Shown: positions 13,056-24,912 of the stretch, one piece after another
Numbering within the stretch: the first letter of the stretch is position 1
Layout: every line of letters begins with the position of its first letter
Source of the DNA: Telopea speciosissima
Taxonomy: Eukaryota; Streptophyta; Magnoliopsida; Proteales; Proteaceae
Direction: 5' to 3'
DNA length: 64,000 bases
Assembly: GCF_018873765.1 (NCBI RefSeq)
Contig: NC_057925.1
Location: 698,927 to 762,926, forward strand
The notes under the pieces: generated by a model
Told to the model about the DNA's origin: nothing
What the model saw: the letters and a program-made list of their open reading frames with translations, nothing else
Databases searched by the model: none
Program-made: the position numbers and the translations under genes

Positions 13056-13901
13056 TAGGTGAATTACAACAACACAACATCATAGCCTAACTAAATACGG
13101 TCAGCCACACAGATCCTTGCTCTCAGATCAGCTCTATTTGAAGTCATATGTGGTACGAGGCTTAAGCTAAGCTTGTCTTTCCTCACCACTTCTCCTATGG
13201 TTATTTTAGGTCTACCTTCGGCTCTTTTGATTCCCCCAATCTGAATCTCAAGTCACTCCTCCGTACAGGGGCATTCGAAGGCCTCTGTTGAACATGGTCA
13301 TGCCACCTCAAACAACTCTCTCTAAGTTTATCATGGATTGGAGCTACTCCCTACCCAGATCTAATATGCTCATTCCTTATTTTATCCTTCCTAGTTTTCC
13401 CATTTATCCATCTTAACATCCTCATCTCCGCCACGCATATTTTGTTTATATGATACTTCTTAACAGCCCAACACTCTACTCCGTATATCATAGCTTGTCG
13501 AATGACGGTTCTATAAAATTTTCCTTTAATCTTTAAAGGAATGCGCCGATCGCACAAAACTCCAAACGCACCTCTCCACTTCATCAACCCTATTTTAATT
13601 CTCTAGGCAACGTCATCTTCTATGTCACCCTCCTTATTTACGATTGATCCCAGATATCTAAAGTAATCACTTTGCAAGATCTCTTTCTCACCAATATTCA
13701 CCACCTCATTATCCGTCTCAGTGGTACTAAAGTTACACACCATATATTCGGTCTTAGTTCTACTTATCTTTAGACCTTTTGATTTCAAGGTTGATCTCCA
13801 TAGTTCCACTTTGGCATTAATCCCTACTTTTGTCTCATCCAACAAAACAATATCATCCGTAAACATCATACACCAAGGAACCTCATCTTGTATGTCTCTG
13901 G

Positions 13902-14119
13902 TTAAGTTATCCATGATAAGCGCAAACAAGTAAGGGTTTAAGGCTGATCCCTTATGTAACCCAATTGAAATTGGAAATTCACACTGCCTTGGCCCCCCGC
14001 AGTTCTGACGTTAAGTTATCCATGATAAGCGCAAACAAGTAAGGGCTTAAGGCCGATCCCTTATGTAACCCAATTGAAATTGGAAATTCACACTGCCTTG
14101 GCCCCCCGCAGTTCTGACG
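13902..14119. repeat. 109-bp tandem duplication inside the RTE copy
   Basis: The stretch starting TTAAGTTATCCATGATAAGC at 13902 is repeated from 14011 with a period of 109 bases and only a few differences (for example GGGTTTAAGGCTGAT against GGGCTTAAGGCCGAT). It duplicates the coding region just before the catalytic block, so that part of the RT appears twice in a row. Confidence 0.85.
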
Positions 14120-14831
14120 TTAGTCACCATATCAGTATACATATCTTTAATTAAATCCATATATGTACATGACACCCTTCTCTTCTCCAGAATATTCCAA
14201 ATTAACTCTCTAAGGACTCTATCGTAGGATTTTTCTAGGTCTATAAAGACCATATGGAGATCCTTCTTGCCCTCTCTATATCTTTCTATGAGTCTCCTAA
14301 GTAAGAAAATAGCCTCCATCGTGGATCTTCTTGGCATAAAACCAAATTGGTTTTCCGAAATAGTAGTTTCCTTTTTCAAGTAGGTTTCAATAACCCGCTC
14401 CCATAGTTTCATCGTATGACTTATCAATTTATGCCTTTATAGTTATTGCAACTCTGAACATCACGTTTGTTTTTTTTAAATTAGGACCACCATGCTTCTC
14501 CCCATTCATCTGGCATTTTCTTTGTGGTCATAATCTTGTTAAACAGTTTGGTCAGCTAAGATAAGCCACAAACTCCTACGTTCTTCCACACCTTAATAAG
14601 GACCTCGTCTGGACCTTGTGCTTTGCCTACTTTCATTTTTCTTATAGCTTCTTTAACTTCAGACATCCTAATTTTGCGTATATATCTACACGAAGTGGAT
14701 AGATGAGTAATGTTGCCTTCTACCGCCCTATTACTCATTTAGCCTTCATGAAAAAGCCCATCGAAGTACTCTTTTCACCTCTCCTCAATGTTCTCATCTC
14801 TAGTTAGTACTCTACCATCCTCATTTTTACT

Positions 14832-14953
14832 CATAGTTATCAAGGCATCGCCAAGGCGTCCAGGCTCCTTGGTCTCCTTGCCATCTTGTTGGTGTCGCCT
14901 TGATTTTAGACCCTCTCCAATGCCATGGTCACCTTCTCGCCTTGATAACTGCG
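14832..14953. mobile_element. hAT-like MITE (CATAGTTATCAAGGC family), copy 1
   Basis: A 122-bp insert in the pre-RT region of the RTE copy. Its ends are inverted repeats: CATAGTTATCAAGGC on the left and, read from the right end, CGCAGTTATCAAGGC. The flanks TTTTTACT (14824-14831) and TTTTTAAT (14954-14961) match at 7 of 8 positions, as expected for a hAT 8-bp target duplication. The interior is rich in GGCG/CGCC. No coding capacity. Confidence 0.75.
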
Positions 14954-15330
14954 TTTTTAATACATCTGACATGGTCAAAATCTTTGGACTTCCTTTCTCT
15001 AATTTTCATTATCTTATATATAGCTTTTTCCCCTTTCTTTGAGTTTAAATTATTATAAAGATCCTCATATTTTTTTGCCCTTGCTTTCCCCACAATCTTC
15101 TTAACATCGTTTTTGGCGAATTTGTATCTTTTTAGATCCTCTATCTCTCTAGACCTTTGTCATGCCTTAAGACACATTTTTATAGTCTTAATGGCCGCTT
15201 GGACGTCATCATCCCACCACCATGTCTCATGCCAAATACCTTTCATCTCCCCTAGAACCTCTTTAGCAATTTTCTTTATACAGGTCGTCATCTCGACTCA
15301 CATTGTATTAGAGTCTCCCTCAAGGTCCCA

Positions 15331-16204
15331 CTTTGCCCCTCTCAACTAAACCTCGCAAACAAAGATCGGTCATACCCACTAAAGGAGGTACAACCAAATA
15401 ACACCCTTTCCAACAAATAAGTACAGGTCTCCCACTTTCCAAGACATTTTCGACCTGATTTCCAACATAATTTTCACCTGATAGCGATACCATCGAGTAG
15501 TACAAGTGAAAACCTTTCCGAAGGTTTTCCCGCAAAATTGCACACCAAAAAATATCTAAGTAGGGCGGTTCTGGCAAAAAGGTCAATTTGTCGGTGCAAA
15601 AAAACCAATTCACCGACAAAAGCCATTTCCACCAGTAAAATCCAGGTTTTGTCGAGCGAAAACCCCCTTTCTGCGTTGGCGAAACCCTCTATGCGACCGC
15701 AAATTCCTCCTCATCCCCTATGCCTATAAATAGCAGCCAAGGAAGAATAAGGAAAGAAAGAGAAAAAGAAAGGAGGTTCTAGGAAATTTGCCCTAGAAGT
15801 CTCCAACACACCTCTGGAGTTGGAATTATGCAAGAATCGTCATAGAAACGCCAAAACTCCATCTAACCAGGCCCTTTAGGGCCAAACAAGTTTCCTAATC
15901 ATAACCCTAACTGTAACCCTCTTTTATTTCCTTTACTTTTATATCTTAGTATAGATTTCCTTTCCAGTAGTTTTCCAAAACCTCTATTTACGCCGTTATA
16001 ATGTTGAAATTGCCATAAATAGAAGTCTCCAAATCCCCTATTTATACCGTTATAATGCTGAAATTGTCATAAATAGAAATCATTATAGTCCCCTATTTAT
16101 GTTGTTATAATGCTTATTTAGAATTTTCAAATAATAAAATGTTTATGCATGTTGTTGTGCTGCCCAAATGATTTCTAAAACATTTAAATAATTGTCTTAC
16201 ATAT
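15331..16204. repeat. Unassigned spacer with a 55-bp tandem repeat
   Basis: Most of this stretch is unrecognised. At 15983-16112 a unit of about 54-55 bases beginning CTATTTA and containing CCGTTATAATG is repeated three times (starts near 15984, 16038 and 16093), the third copy partial. A TTGTGCTGCCCAAATGA phrase at about 16153-16170 recurs just beyond the next RTE copy near 17810-17827. Confidence 0.5.
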
Positions 16205-17795
16205 GCCGTTACAACAACAACACAGCCTTATCCCAACTAAATGGGGTTTGCTACGTGGATCCTTTCAAAACAAAGTAGTAGGAATAAAAAGAAGAAATGA
16301 GATAAGAACAGTGAGAAGTGGAAAAGAAAAAAAAAATTTATATATATATTTATATATATGAAAAATGAAAGTAAGAGGAAAAAATGATAGCCCAAGAAAT
16401 CAAGAAAATCTCAGCTACATGGTGTCGACAACGTGGATCCTTGCCCTCCAATAGGCTCTATCTGAGGTCATACTTGGCACAAGACCCAGACTATGCATGT
16501 CATTCTTCACAACCTCACCTATAGTCATTTTAGGCTTGCCCCTAACTCTTTTAGCTCCTTCAATCGGAATCAGATCACTCCTCCTTACTGGGGCGTCCCC
16601 AAGCCTCCGTTGCACATGGCCAAACCATCTCAAACAACATTCTCGAATCTTGTCACTGATCGGAGCCACTCCCACAACAGATCTAATACGTTCATTCCTC
16701 ACTTTATCCTTCCTAGTTTTGCCACACATCCATCTTAACATCCTGATCTCAGCTACACATAGCTTCGCTATATGGCACTTTTTAACTGCCCAACATTCCG
16801 CCCCATACATCATAGCTGGTCGGACAACAGTCCTATAAAACTTACCTTTAAGCTTGAAGGAATGTGTCTGTCACACAGTACTCCGGTCGCACCTCTCCAC
16901 TTCATCCATCCCACTTTAATTCTTTGTGAAACATCATCATCTATGTCACCTTCTTTGTGTATGATAGACCTCAAATATCTGAAATAGTCACTTGGCAATA
17001 TCTCTCTCTTCTCAATTTTCACCATGTCATCATCTATCATAGTGAGACTGTAGTTACACCTCATATACTCCGTCTTTGATCTACTAATATTAAAGCCTCT
17101 TGTTTCCAAAGTCGATCTCCACATCTCTAACTTAGTGTTAATCCATGCTTTTGTCTCATCCACCAAAATAATATCATCGGCGAAGAGCATACACCACGGT
17201 ACCTCGTCTTGGATGTTCTTAGTTAATTCCTCCATGATAAGCGCAAACAAATACGGGCTTAGGATCCATAATGTAACCCAACCGTAATTGGGAATTCCTT
17301 GCCTTGGCCTCCCACAAATCTCACACTAGTCACCACACCATCATATATACCTTTAATTACCTCTATATACTTACTCGACACCCCTCTATTCGCAAGAACA
17401 TGCTGGATTAAATCTCTAGGGACTTTGTCATAGGCTTTCTCCAGGTCAATAAAGACCATATGGCATAAAACCAGACGGGATCTACCTAACATAAAACCAA
17501 ATTGATTCTTCGAGATATGAGTCTCTCTTCTCAGACGGGCTTCAATAACCTTCTCCCACAGTTTCATAGTATGACTCGTTAGTTTTATGCTTCTATAACT
17601 ATTGCAGCTTTGGACTCACCCTTATTTTTATAGATCGGAACTACAATGCTTCTCCAATCATCTGGCATTTTCCTTGTGAACGAAATCTTGTTAAATAACT
17701 TGGTTAACCAATATACCCACATACTCCTAGGTTCTTCCATACTTCTATTGGGATCTAATTCGGGCCTAGTGTCTTGCCTGCTTTCATTTTTCTTA
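16205..17795 (-). mobile_element. Second RTE-clade LINE copy, 5'-truncated, inactive
   Basis: The plus-strand left end is ACAACAACAACACAGCCTTA followed by TCCCAACTAAATGGGG, the RTE 3' tail. Minus-strand frames: RT palm (17567-17259: FGFMLGRS, VFIDLEKAYDKVPRD), catalytic block (17250-16810: CMLFADDIILVDE, the intact FADD motif) and C-terminal domain (16813-16415: ECWAVKKCH, RMLRWMCGKTRKD, LRWFGHVQRR). Two frame changes and a deletion next to GRS break the frame. The upstream endonuclease is missing. It is better kept than the copy at 13-15 kb. Confidence 0.87.
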
Positions 17796-18308
17796 AGGCT
17801 TATTTATGTCATTGTGCTGCCCAAATGAAATATGCACCTTGATTAATAATCCCAACCCCGAAAGAAATCTTTCTACAAAATCCCATTACATACCTGGTCA
17901 TCGTCAATGGATTCCCCATAACTGAGATAACTCCTTAAATGTTCGAAGCCATGCCCAATTTCTGGTACGCTTTCCTTTACCGAAAAAGAAGGCCAAATAA
18001 GAATCTTTTGCTATGGGATTACAATCAAGTTATTTCCAACATTTCTGGCTTCCACACAAGGTATTCAAGTTTATGTTATTTACTTTCAATACATTGCCAT
18101 GCATATTACTGTTTTCAAAATGCTCTTGAACTATGCTTGACTTGAGCCTTAATGAGGGAATGTTGGCAGCCTAGACAACTATATTAATACCCAGGTTCAC
18201 TCATCTTTCCCTTTTCCCTTTTTCCCCCTTTATACATACATAGATATAAATGCATACATGATGCCTAATGTAAAGTAGGATTTATTATGAAGCATGTTAG
18301 TTATTAAG
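17796..18308. other. No gene recognised
   Basis: Unassigned sequence. A frame at 17939-18145 is short and unlike any protein I know. The last 15 bases (ATGTTAGTTATTAAG, 18294-18308) are the left target duplication of the adjacent SINE. Confidence 0.4.
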
Positions 18309-18474
18309 CAGAGGGCGGGCCTTAGTGCAACGGTAAGGTTGCTCCATTGTGACAAGGGGCCACGGGTTCAAGTCTGGAAATAGCCTCTCTGTGAAAGTAG
18401 GGGTAAGGCTGCGTACATTATGACCCTCCCCATACCCCTCGGTATTGGGGGCCTCATGCACTGGATACTTCTTT
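18309..18474 (+). mobile_element. Au SINE, full length
   Basis: Starts (CA)GAGGGCGGGCCTTAGTGCAACGG, the tRNA-derived head of the plant Au SINE, and continues through an A/B-box-like region (CACGGGTTCAAGTC), GGGGTAAGGCTGCGTAC and GCCTCATGCACTGGATAC to a short T-rich tail. A perfect 15-bp target duplication, ATGTTAGTTATTAAG, flanks it (18294-18308 and 18475-18489). The perfect duplication points to a fairly recent insertion. The tRNA-like head is not a tRNA gene. Confidence 0.93.
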
Positions 18475-18489
18475 ATGTTAGTTATTAAG

Positions 18490-19109
18490 AAAGCAATATT
18501 AATACAAATGGTCTACATGGAAAGAGACCACCCTTGGCCGGGCGGGGCTAGGTGTGTAAAAGCTTCTCCGCACATAACCTTGTACCTACTCAGAAATCTA
18601 AAAAGACCTTTGCCTTATCCATCATGAGTTAATTCTCTCTCTCGAAAGAGACATACATGTACGGGTCCTAGACCCTTATCTAGGTGGTGACTCCCTTTAG
18701 ATAAAAGAATATTCCAAGCTTCCATCAACAAAATCCTCATCGTCGTCTCCCTCCCTCGTCGCAGTCACCCCCACACCCTCCGTGAAGTGATGAGGAAACC
18801 CAAAGAGGGAAACAAATGCCATAGGACGGGAGGCATGTGAGAAACCCTCCTCGCACAGCGGCCTATGTAGGTCAAACTACGATCCAGGGATCAAACCATG
18901 GTTCCCTAGGGAAACCAATTATAAACCAATTAAAGTATTGCATGCATTGGATCAGCCCATGGTGTCTCATGGGTGCCCCATTTTAATTTTAGGGTTTCCC
19001 ATGGTCGCCTATGGGAACCCTAGTGCATCCCTGTTAGGGTTTCTCCTTCCCTCATGTGTCCCATGCAATTATGGAACACAAATGGGACGAAGAAAATCAT
19101 CTATAATCC
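18490..19109. other. No gene recognised; possibly an extension of the next LTR-like repeat
   Basis: GC-richer than its surroundings, with no frame I recognise. It runs without a clear break into the LTR-like block that follows, so the boundary chosen at 19110 is arbitrary. Confidence 0.3.
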
Positions 19110-20533
19110 ATCACATGGCAAGAGGGATCCATCCCATACTTGAATGCGTAGCGGAAATAAATCGATTCAAGTTTCTTTCGCATCCCATAAATATTAAATA
19201 ATCAATAACTGAAGGAATCAATAAAGAATTGCTAACTTGGTGAGCCTCAAGTGTTGCTCCTCCAATAGACAATGGTTCTTCCTCCAATGAGCGCTCCAAG
19301 TAAACGGATCTGAACCTCTAAAGTGGCGCTACCAAGGTTCTTTCAAGCCAATCCCAGATGCTCTCAAATTCTTCAAGCACAGATCTGGGTTTTCTCAAAA
19401 CCCTAACTCTCAATCACAGGTGAGAGAAACAAGAAGAAGAAGAAGAGATCTCAAAGAGGGAGAGAGACCAAAACGCAGGAGAGAGGAGGCCAGCCAAAAA
19501 CGTGGAGCATTGCCCCCTCTGCTTTTTTGGTCCCCTATATATAGAGTTAGGGTTCTCTAAAAACCCTGAAGGGATTAGAATTAATCCCAGTGAGAGCCTG
19601 TCTCTCTCTCTCTTTGTTTGGTAGTTCCATTTAAACTCAAAGTGCTTCTAATTGGTGAAGAAGCAGAATCTAATAGGGAAAGTATTAATTAGTTATTTTA
19701 TTTAATATTTATGGATAATTATAATTAGCACTATATCCATTAATTAAATAAAGAACCAATTAAAATAGCAAATTCTAAATAACTCCCTATATGATAACAA
19801 ATTATCATATACAACCCCCCCCCACTAATCAATACCATCATTATGGAATCTAGGGCATGTACACATGTACTGCCAAACCCCAATCCATAGTACATGTCCA
19901 TATAAGAGCGTCTGTGCATCTAATCGGGTCCCGCAAAACTCGATAAAACACTTTGTTCAAATAATTATATATAATCTATCATTTTATGTAAAATAGAATT
20001 TTACAAAACCATTTCCAAAACGGCACTGGATCCAGATTCTGATCCGACTATACACAGACAGTCTCAATCTTAGTGTTCCCCTAATCGGGCAGTGGTGACC
20101 ATGTTGGATAACTCCTTCACTCACAAAGCATTCACGCATTCCCAAAACACCGGCTTTGACTCGCTTGAGTCTCAGTCATTGATGAACCAAAGAATGCGGT
20201 TACACTTATCCCTTCCTACATCTGGCAGTAATACATGAGGGAATCAACAAAGTAGATTCTTCGCCAATGCACACATCAAACATGTGAGCACTCGCATTCG
20301 TACCCTGACATCACATGTCTAGGCATACCCAATGCGACGACCATATGATAAGGGTGCCCAGCCCAAACCCTAGTCGTGACTACCATTTTAAGTAAAACTT
20401 ACGGACACATAATGCTCAAAAAGTTTATGTCGCATGTGACAATATTAAACCAAAATGTATAAAAGTTCAATACAAAGGTGAACCGGGTTGAACCGGACCA
20501 AACCGGGTTTGATAGACACACACTTGTCCAACA
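19110..20533 (-). mobile_element. Long LTR-like repeat, minus strand
   Basis: Read on the minus strand the block begins TGTTGGACAAGTGTGTG at 20533, a typical LTR start, and contains a TATATATAG promoter-like box (about 19537-19545) and a long AT-rich middle. No gag or pol coding sequence is attached on either side, so it may be a solo LTR or a fragment. I could not fix the other end or find a target duplication. Confidence 0.4.
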
Positions 20534-20589
20534 GCCTGCACTATCACATGAAGAATCTTTATCAAAATAGAAACTAACTAAAAACTATT

Positions 20590-22066
20590 AGAGTCCCCCC
20601 CATGCAAGGACTGTAACATCTCCAGAAAATATCTCCACACAATCAAGAATGGGTCTCAAATATTTTCAAAAACTTTTGGAATTCTTCTCCACACAAGTAG
20701 CTAATGGGCCCCACAAATCTGACCAAATAACCCTTAAAGAACTGCTGGACAATGACAGAAATGGGGCCTGATTTGTGGTCTTAAACAATATCAGAATATG
20801 GGCCCACTAACACTGCACCGATGAGAACAAAATCTCGACAGACTTCTCCCATCGATCTACATCACCTTATGTATTATAGCAGAAGTTATTACAAATTTAC
20901 AATACACAACAGACCAACAAATCAGCACTTTCTTTGTTTAGGTTACGTAATGGCTATCTAATTACCCAAAGTTGGGAACCAATAGTCGACAAGGATCTGG
21001 AAAAGCTGGTCTCTCAATAACCCCTCCAAAAGAATGATATCAGCAACCTGGTCAAAGGGGTTCCGATGGGGTTCAAGGTTTGATCAAATGGCCTCTATGA
21101 TGAGATGAATAGTCCAGCAAAGTTGGATGTTAATCCAACAGACAGATTTGGATATATCAAGGGATCACCAAATTAGTAAGTTGCTGAAATAGGATTTCAG
21201 ATTTAGTAACCACAGGAAATCAACAACTAGATCAAAGAATAGAAAGGAAAATCAATACAGAAACTAATATTGGAATTAGTAAATAAGGAAACAAATTAGT
21301 AAGTTCAAGAATTATAAACTAGCAGAAAATAGAAGTTAAGGCAAAGTATGTTGCTGCCACAGGGCATCAAAGAGGGCAGTCTACTGCCAACAAATATGAA
21401 ATCGATGGATTGATTTGGTGACTATTCAAGCACTAAGCTACGATCTGAAATCGAGAATAAATTCATCAAAAATTAGCAGACAGAATAGTAAGTGAAAGAT
21501 CAAACGTAATATGTGCAAGGTTCAAGGAAAGAGTAGATTTGACCTTTGAAGAAGAAGAATTTGTTAGAAGACTAGAAGATAAAAGAAGGATATGAACTAG
21601 GCTTCGCACCTAGAACTTGACTAACATCTAAACAGTCCAACTTGGCATCCCACCAAAGTTGTCATTGCATCTCACAAGAGCAAACTGCTTTCACAAAAAA
21701 TCACAACAACGGGCTATAGTTTTGTCAAAATCATTCAAATAGTATGATCCCCCTACTCTATTTATAACTTTGCAGCATTACAAGAATAGAAACTCTTCAA
21801 GCACAAGCAAGAACATTCTAAAGAAAACAAAATAGAAGGCTTACAGACTACTACAAATTAAATCTAACTACTTGATCCCGTATAGGACCTAAATCTCTAA
21901 TATTTGGACTAATAGAATTAGCCCATTACAATAGTAAATCCAAAAACATTAAGCCCATGGCCCATATAAATCATTGGACTCTCAAAATTAAACATATGAA
22001 CCCATTCTTGGTCCAATTTGATGCCATGGTTTGCTGCTGGCCTTCTTGTTCTTTTGAACTGCATCA
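20590..22066. repeat. AG-rich non-coding dispersed repeat
   Basis: Non-coding purine-rich block followed by a C/T-richer end with 'aagcccatggcccatataaatcattgg'-like text and ACTGCATCA at about 22057-22065. The same layout is seen at 31870-33088 and 41535-42803. It is probably an LTR-derived or TRIM-like family; the left boundary is uncertain. Confidence 0.35.
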
Positions 22067-23948
22067 CTATGAAAAGTTCATTGAGAATACTACCTGAATC
22101 TCAACATTTATTGTAAGCAAAATAGAATAAATTTGTTTCGAATGTTAAAGCACACTACCAGTAAGATTCAAAATGCAAAATATAAGCCAGCAAATTTATA
22201 CCAAGAATTGATACAAATGAATACTAATTCAAGAACAACACATTCTAAATGTCAAAGCATGCCAATAAGATCTAAAAGGCATCAACATCAGCAGACAAGT
22301 TGATGCAAAGAACTTGACTAAAGCATTTGCTAGGCACACCAAAGATCTCCAACACTCTAGCTTTGTCGCATGCATGAATAATAATGTCCAATACAAGAAA
22401 CCATATCAACAAGTCAATCATGTCAAGCCCTGACAATTATCTTCCTAATCACATGCCGAAAGGACATTTACTTATCTGGTTTGCCTCAGCCAACTGTATC
22501 ATGTTTGGTGGAGTTGAGAAGATGTATAGAAATTAAGAATAAAAAGTTGAACTATGTTGGTGATGTATTCTTGTTGCGACAGTCGTTACCAGGGCAGCAC
22601 ATCAGTAAGTTCAGGCTGAAAAAGAAAAGGAAAACAACTAGTCAATCATGGCTACAGGTTACCCAAATAGGTCCCAATCATGACTACATTCATACCAGCC
22701 AGAAAGGAAGATATTGAAGAATGGGTAACCTTAATCTGAATAGATCAAGACTTTGTAACCATCTCTATTGATCTGTTACGCCTGATGATGACCCACATAA
22801 AGTTGTGCATATATGAATGAAATGGGATTCCTATACAACATCAAATAAAGCTTAAGATACTGATAGAATAACATTATGATCTTAATCAAACTTCCTTAGG
22901 CTGTAACTTTAATCCCCCTAAATTTCTCTTAGAATTGAGAGAAGGGGGGGGGGGGGGAGAGGAGTAAAAGAGCATACTAGCCAATGGACATGTAATCATG
23001 ATGTTAATCTATATGATTCTTCTTCTCTTTATTGACAGCAATTTAGAGAAACCACAAAACAGGTCACAAGTACACACATCAACTAGGGTGGGCAGAACTT
23101 GCTAATCTATCAAAATGATAAGCAAATTGAGATGGACCTTTCATTTTATTATCAACAACCTGCTATATCCCACCAATACTGATGATTAGCATCAGTTGGC
23201 TGGGTTCTTTTCGACCAGGTAGTTTAACCCATGACAACCTTGTAGAAGATTGATATCATATAAAGTTTAATAATGTGCAAAAACTGGCAGGAATAAGAAG
23301 CAAAGAACAAATAGATTGCATTATGTCTATTGCCCATCAAATTAACAGAAACCCAAGTTAAAAGACCACCTAGAAACCTGATTTAGAGATGGGAAATCTT
23401 AGAGAAGCATTGGTAACAACTAACAACTACTTGGAAAACCTTAAATGCTTATGTAAGGAAAATGTCATCAGCACATCCGCTGAAGAATTGCCTACCCAGT
23501 GCATGTGTAAATTTGCATAAAAATTGTGCAAAGGTTCGTGGGCAATTGGGCATTACAGAAAGGAACTCTCAAGCTGGATTGCCAGACTCAATGAGTTTCG
23601 TTATAAACTTATTACATAAAGGTTACATTGCAATCACGTTCTCCTGTTTGATTCAGTAGTGATCAAACATCATTAGCAAATGAAAACATTTTTTCCTTTC
23701 TCTTTTTGTTTTCATTGAATTTTTGTATAACAAACTACCCAATTGGTTCGTTGGAGAAACTAAATTCTTCACTTGCATGAACAGATGATTACATTTTTAA
23801 GTTTCATTCCTCCTAGTACACATCTTCACTAGAAAGGGTATAGAAATAACAGAGAATGCAATCATATACAAGACCAAAGACAAAAACAAAGCAGATACCG
23901 TTAACTCTTTCTATAAGCAGTAACAATCACTCCCCTTAAATGACCCAA
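22067..23948. other. No gene recognised
   Basis: No frame resembles a known protein. A 14-base G run lies at 22944-22957. The right end likely includes the 3' UTR of the minus-strand gene ending at 23949. Confidence 0.45.
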
Positions 23949-24822
23949 TCACTTCCGGCGCCTGATGGGCTTGCGCGATCCAATAGGAGCATTATCTTCC
24001 TCCAATTTCCGACCACGGGTCCGAAACGCTACTCCATCTGAAACAGCACTCAATGGAGAGGAACTACTAGTCTTTTTAGTGGCAATGGATCTCTTGTTCT
24101 TTTGTAGCCTTCCCGGGCTGCTCTTTGGTTCTTCTTCTACTTCTTCATCGTCATTGTGAAGCAGAGCTCGTCGTCGTCGAGTGAGAGGAGAGGATTGGGA
24201 TACTGAATTGGTAATCGGTTCATTGCTCCTCTTCTTATTCTTCTTCGGAGGACTTGTCTTGCTAGTTTCTACAGAAACAGGGAAATCGTTGCTGGGCCCC
24301 TTAGACTTCATTTTAGAATTCCCTTTCCTCGCAGATACTGAACTAACTACAACAGTATCAGCAAAAGCAGACTTTTCGAATTCATCTCCAAGTTTCCTCG
24401 CTGAGCTTTTGCGAATAGGAGTCCTTGCGACCTCTTCTTCATCTTCTTCTGATTCTTCATCCGCATTCTCTTCATTGAGAAGCAGAGCTCGTCGTCGAGG
24501 AGAAAGAGAAAAGGAAGAGTTAGGGACAGAAATCGAACTAGGTTTTTTGTTCATACTCTACTTCTTCTCTCTTAAAGCTCCTCTCCTGCTGGGCCCTTAG
24601 CTTCTTGATGTTACCCTCGATCCTGCCCTAAAGCCTGTGACGCTTGAAGCTGAGACCACCCATGGACCAATGAGCGTCGTTAGCCCAGGTGAGCAACGGA
24701 TCCAGGACAGTTAGCGGCGGATCTACCCTACTCCAATCATCGCTCAGCTTCACGTCCGTGTAGATTCGGGGCCTCGGCAGGCTGCTTCCATAAAACTTCC
24801 CCGGACCTAAAGCCACAACCAT
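23949..24822 (-). CDS. Lysine/serine-rich probable nuclear protein of unknown function; frame broken into two pieces
   Basis: Two minus-strand frames follow each other with nothing but 70 bases between. The first (24822-24628, 64 residues) starts MVVALGPGKFYGSSLPRPR and contains VLDPLLTWANDAHWSMGGLSF, a start I associate with an uncharacterised plant protein family. It stops at a TAG directly before sequence reading GRIEGNIKKLRAQQERSFKRE, which looks like its natural continuation (a CAG to TAG change would explain it). The second frame (24554-23949, 201 residues) is shifted by one base. It is basic, serine- and lysine-rich, has acidic stretches, and carries a unit RRRALL-N-acidic twice (about residues 20-42 and 127-143 of that frame). 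The basic end SRKPIRRRK suggests nuclear location. Either this is one gene inactivated or misread in two places, or two separate small proteins. Function unknown. Confidence 0.5.
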
Positions 24823-24912
24823 GGCGATTGAATACAGAACCAGAAAACCTATAGGTTTTTACTACTGTGAGAGTGAGACCTTCATAGCGTCAAATGCATT
24901 GCGTGTATACCA

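Larger units (their letters stand above)
13063..15330 (-). mobile_element. RTE-clade non-LTR retrotransposon, 5'-truncated and inactive
   Basis: Minus-strand frames give, in order, the pre-RT region (around 15300-14560, with KMKVGKAQGPDE), RT fingers/palm (14427-14047: ENQFGFMPRRSTMEAIFLLRRL, then VFIDLEKSYDRV), the catalytic block (13929-13603: MFTDDIVLLDE, where the usual motif is FADD) and the C-terminal part (13587-13351: ECWAVKKYH...[15 protein letters not shown]). The plus-strand left end matches the RTE 3' tail. Frame changes and stops separate the pieces, and there is an internal 109-bp duplication and a MITE. The endonuclease domain is absent. Confidence 0.85.

Noticed and set aside
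18309-18400. tRNA-like A and B boxes
   Set aside because: They belong to the tRNA-derived head of an Au SINE and do not form a full tRNA cloverleaf.
24181-24600. 139-residue plus-strand frame
   Set aside because: Antisense shadow of the serine/lysine-rich minus-strand gene.
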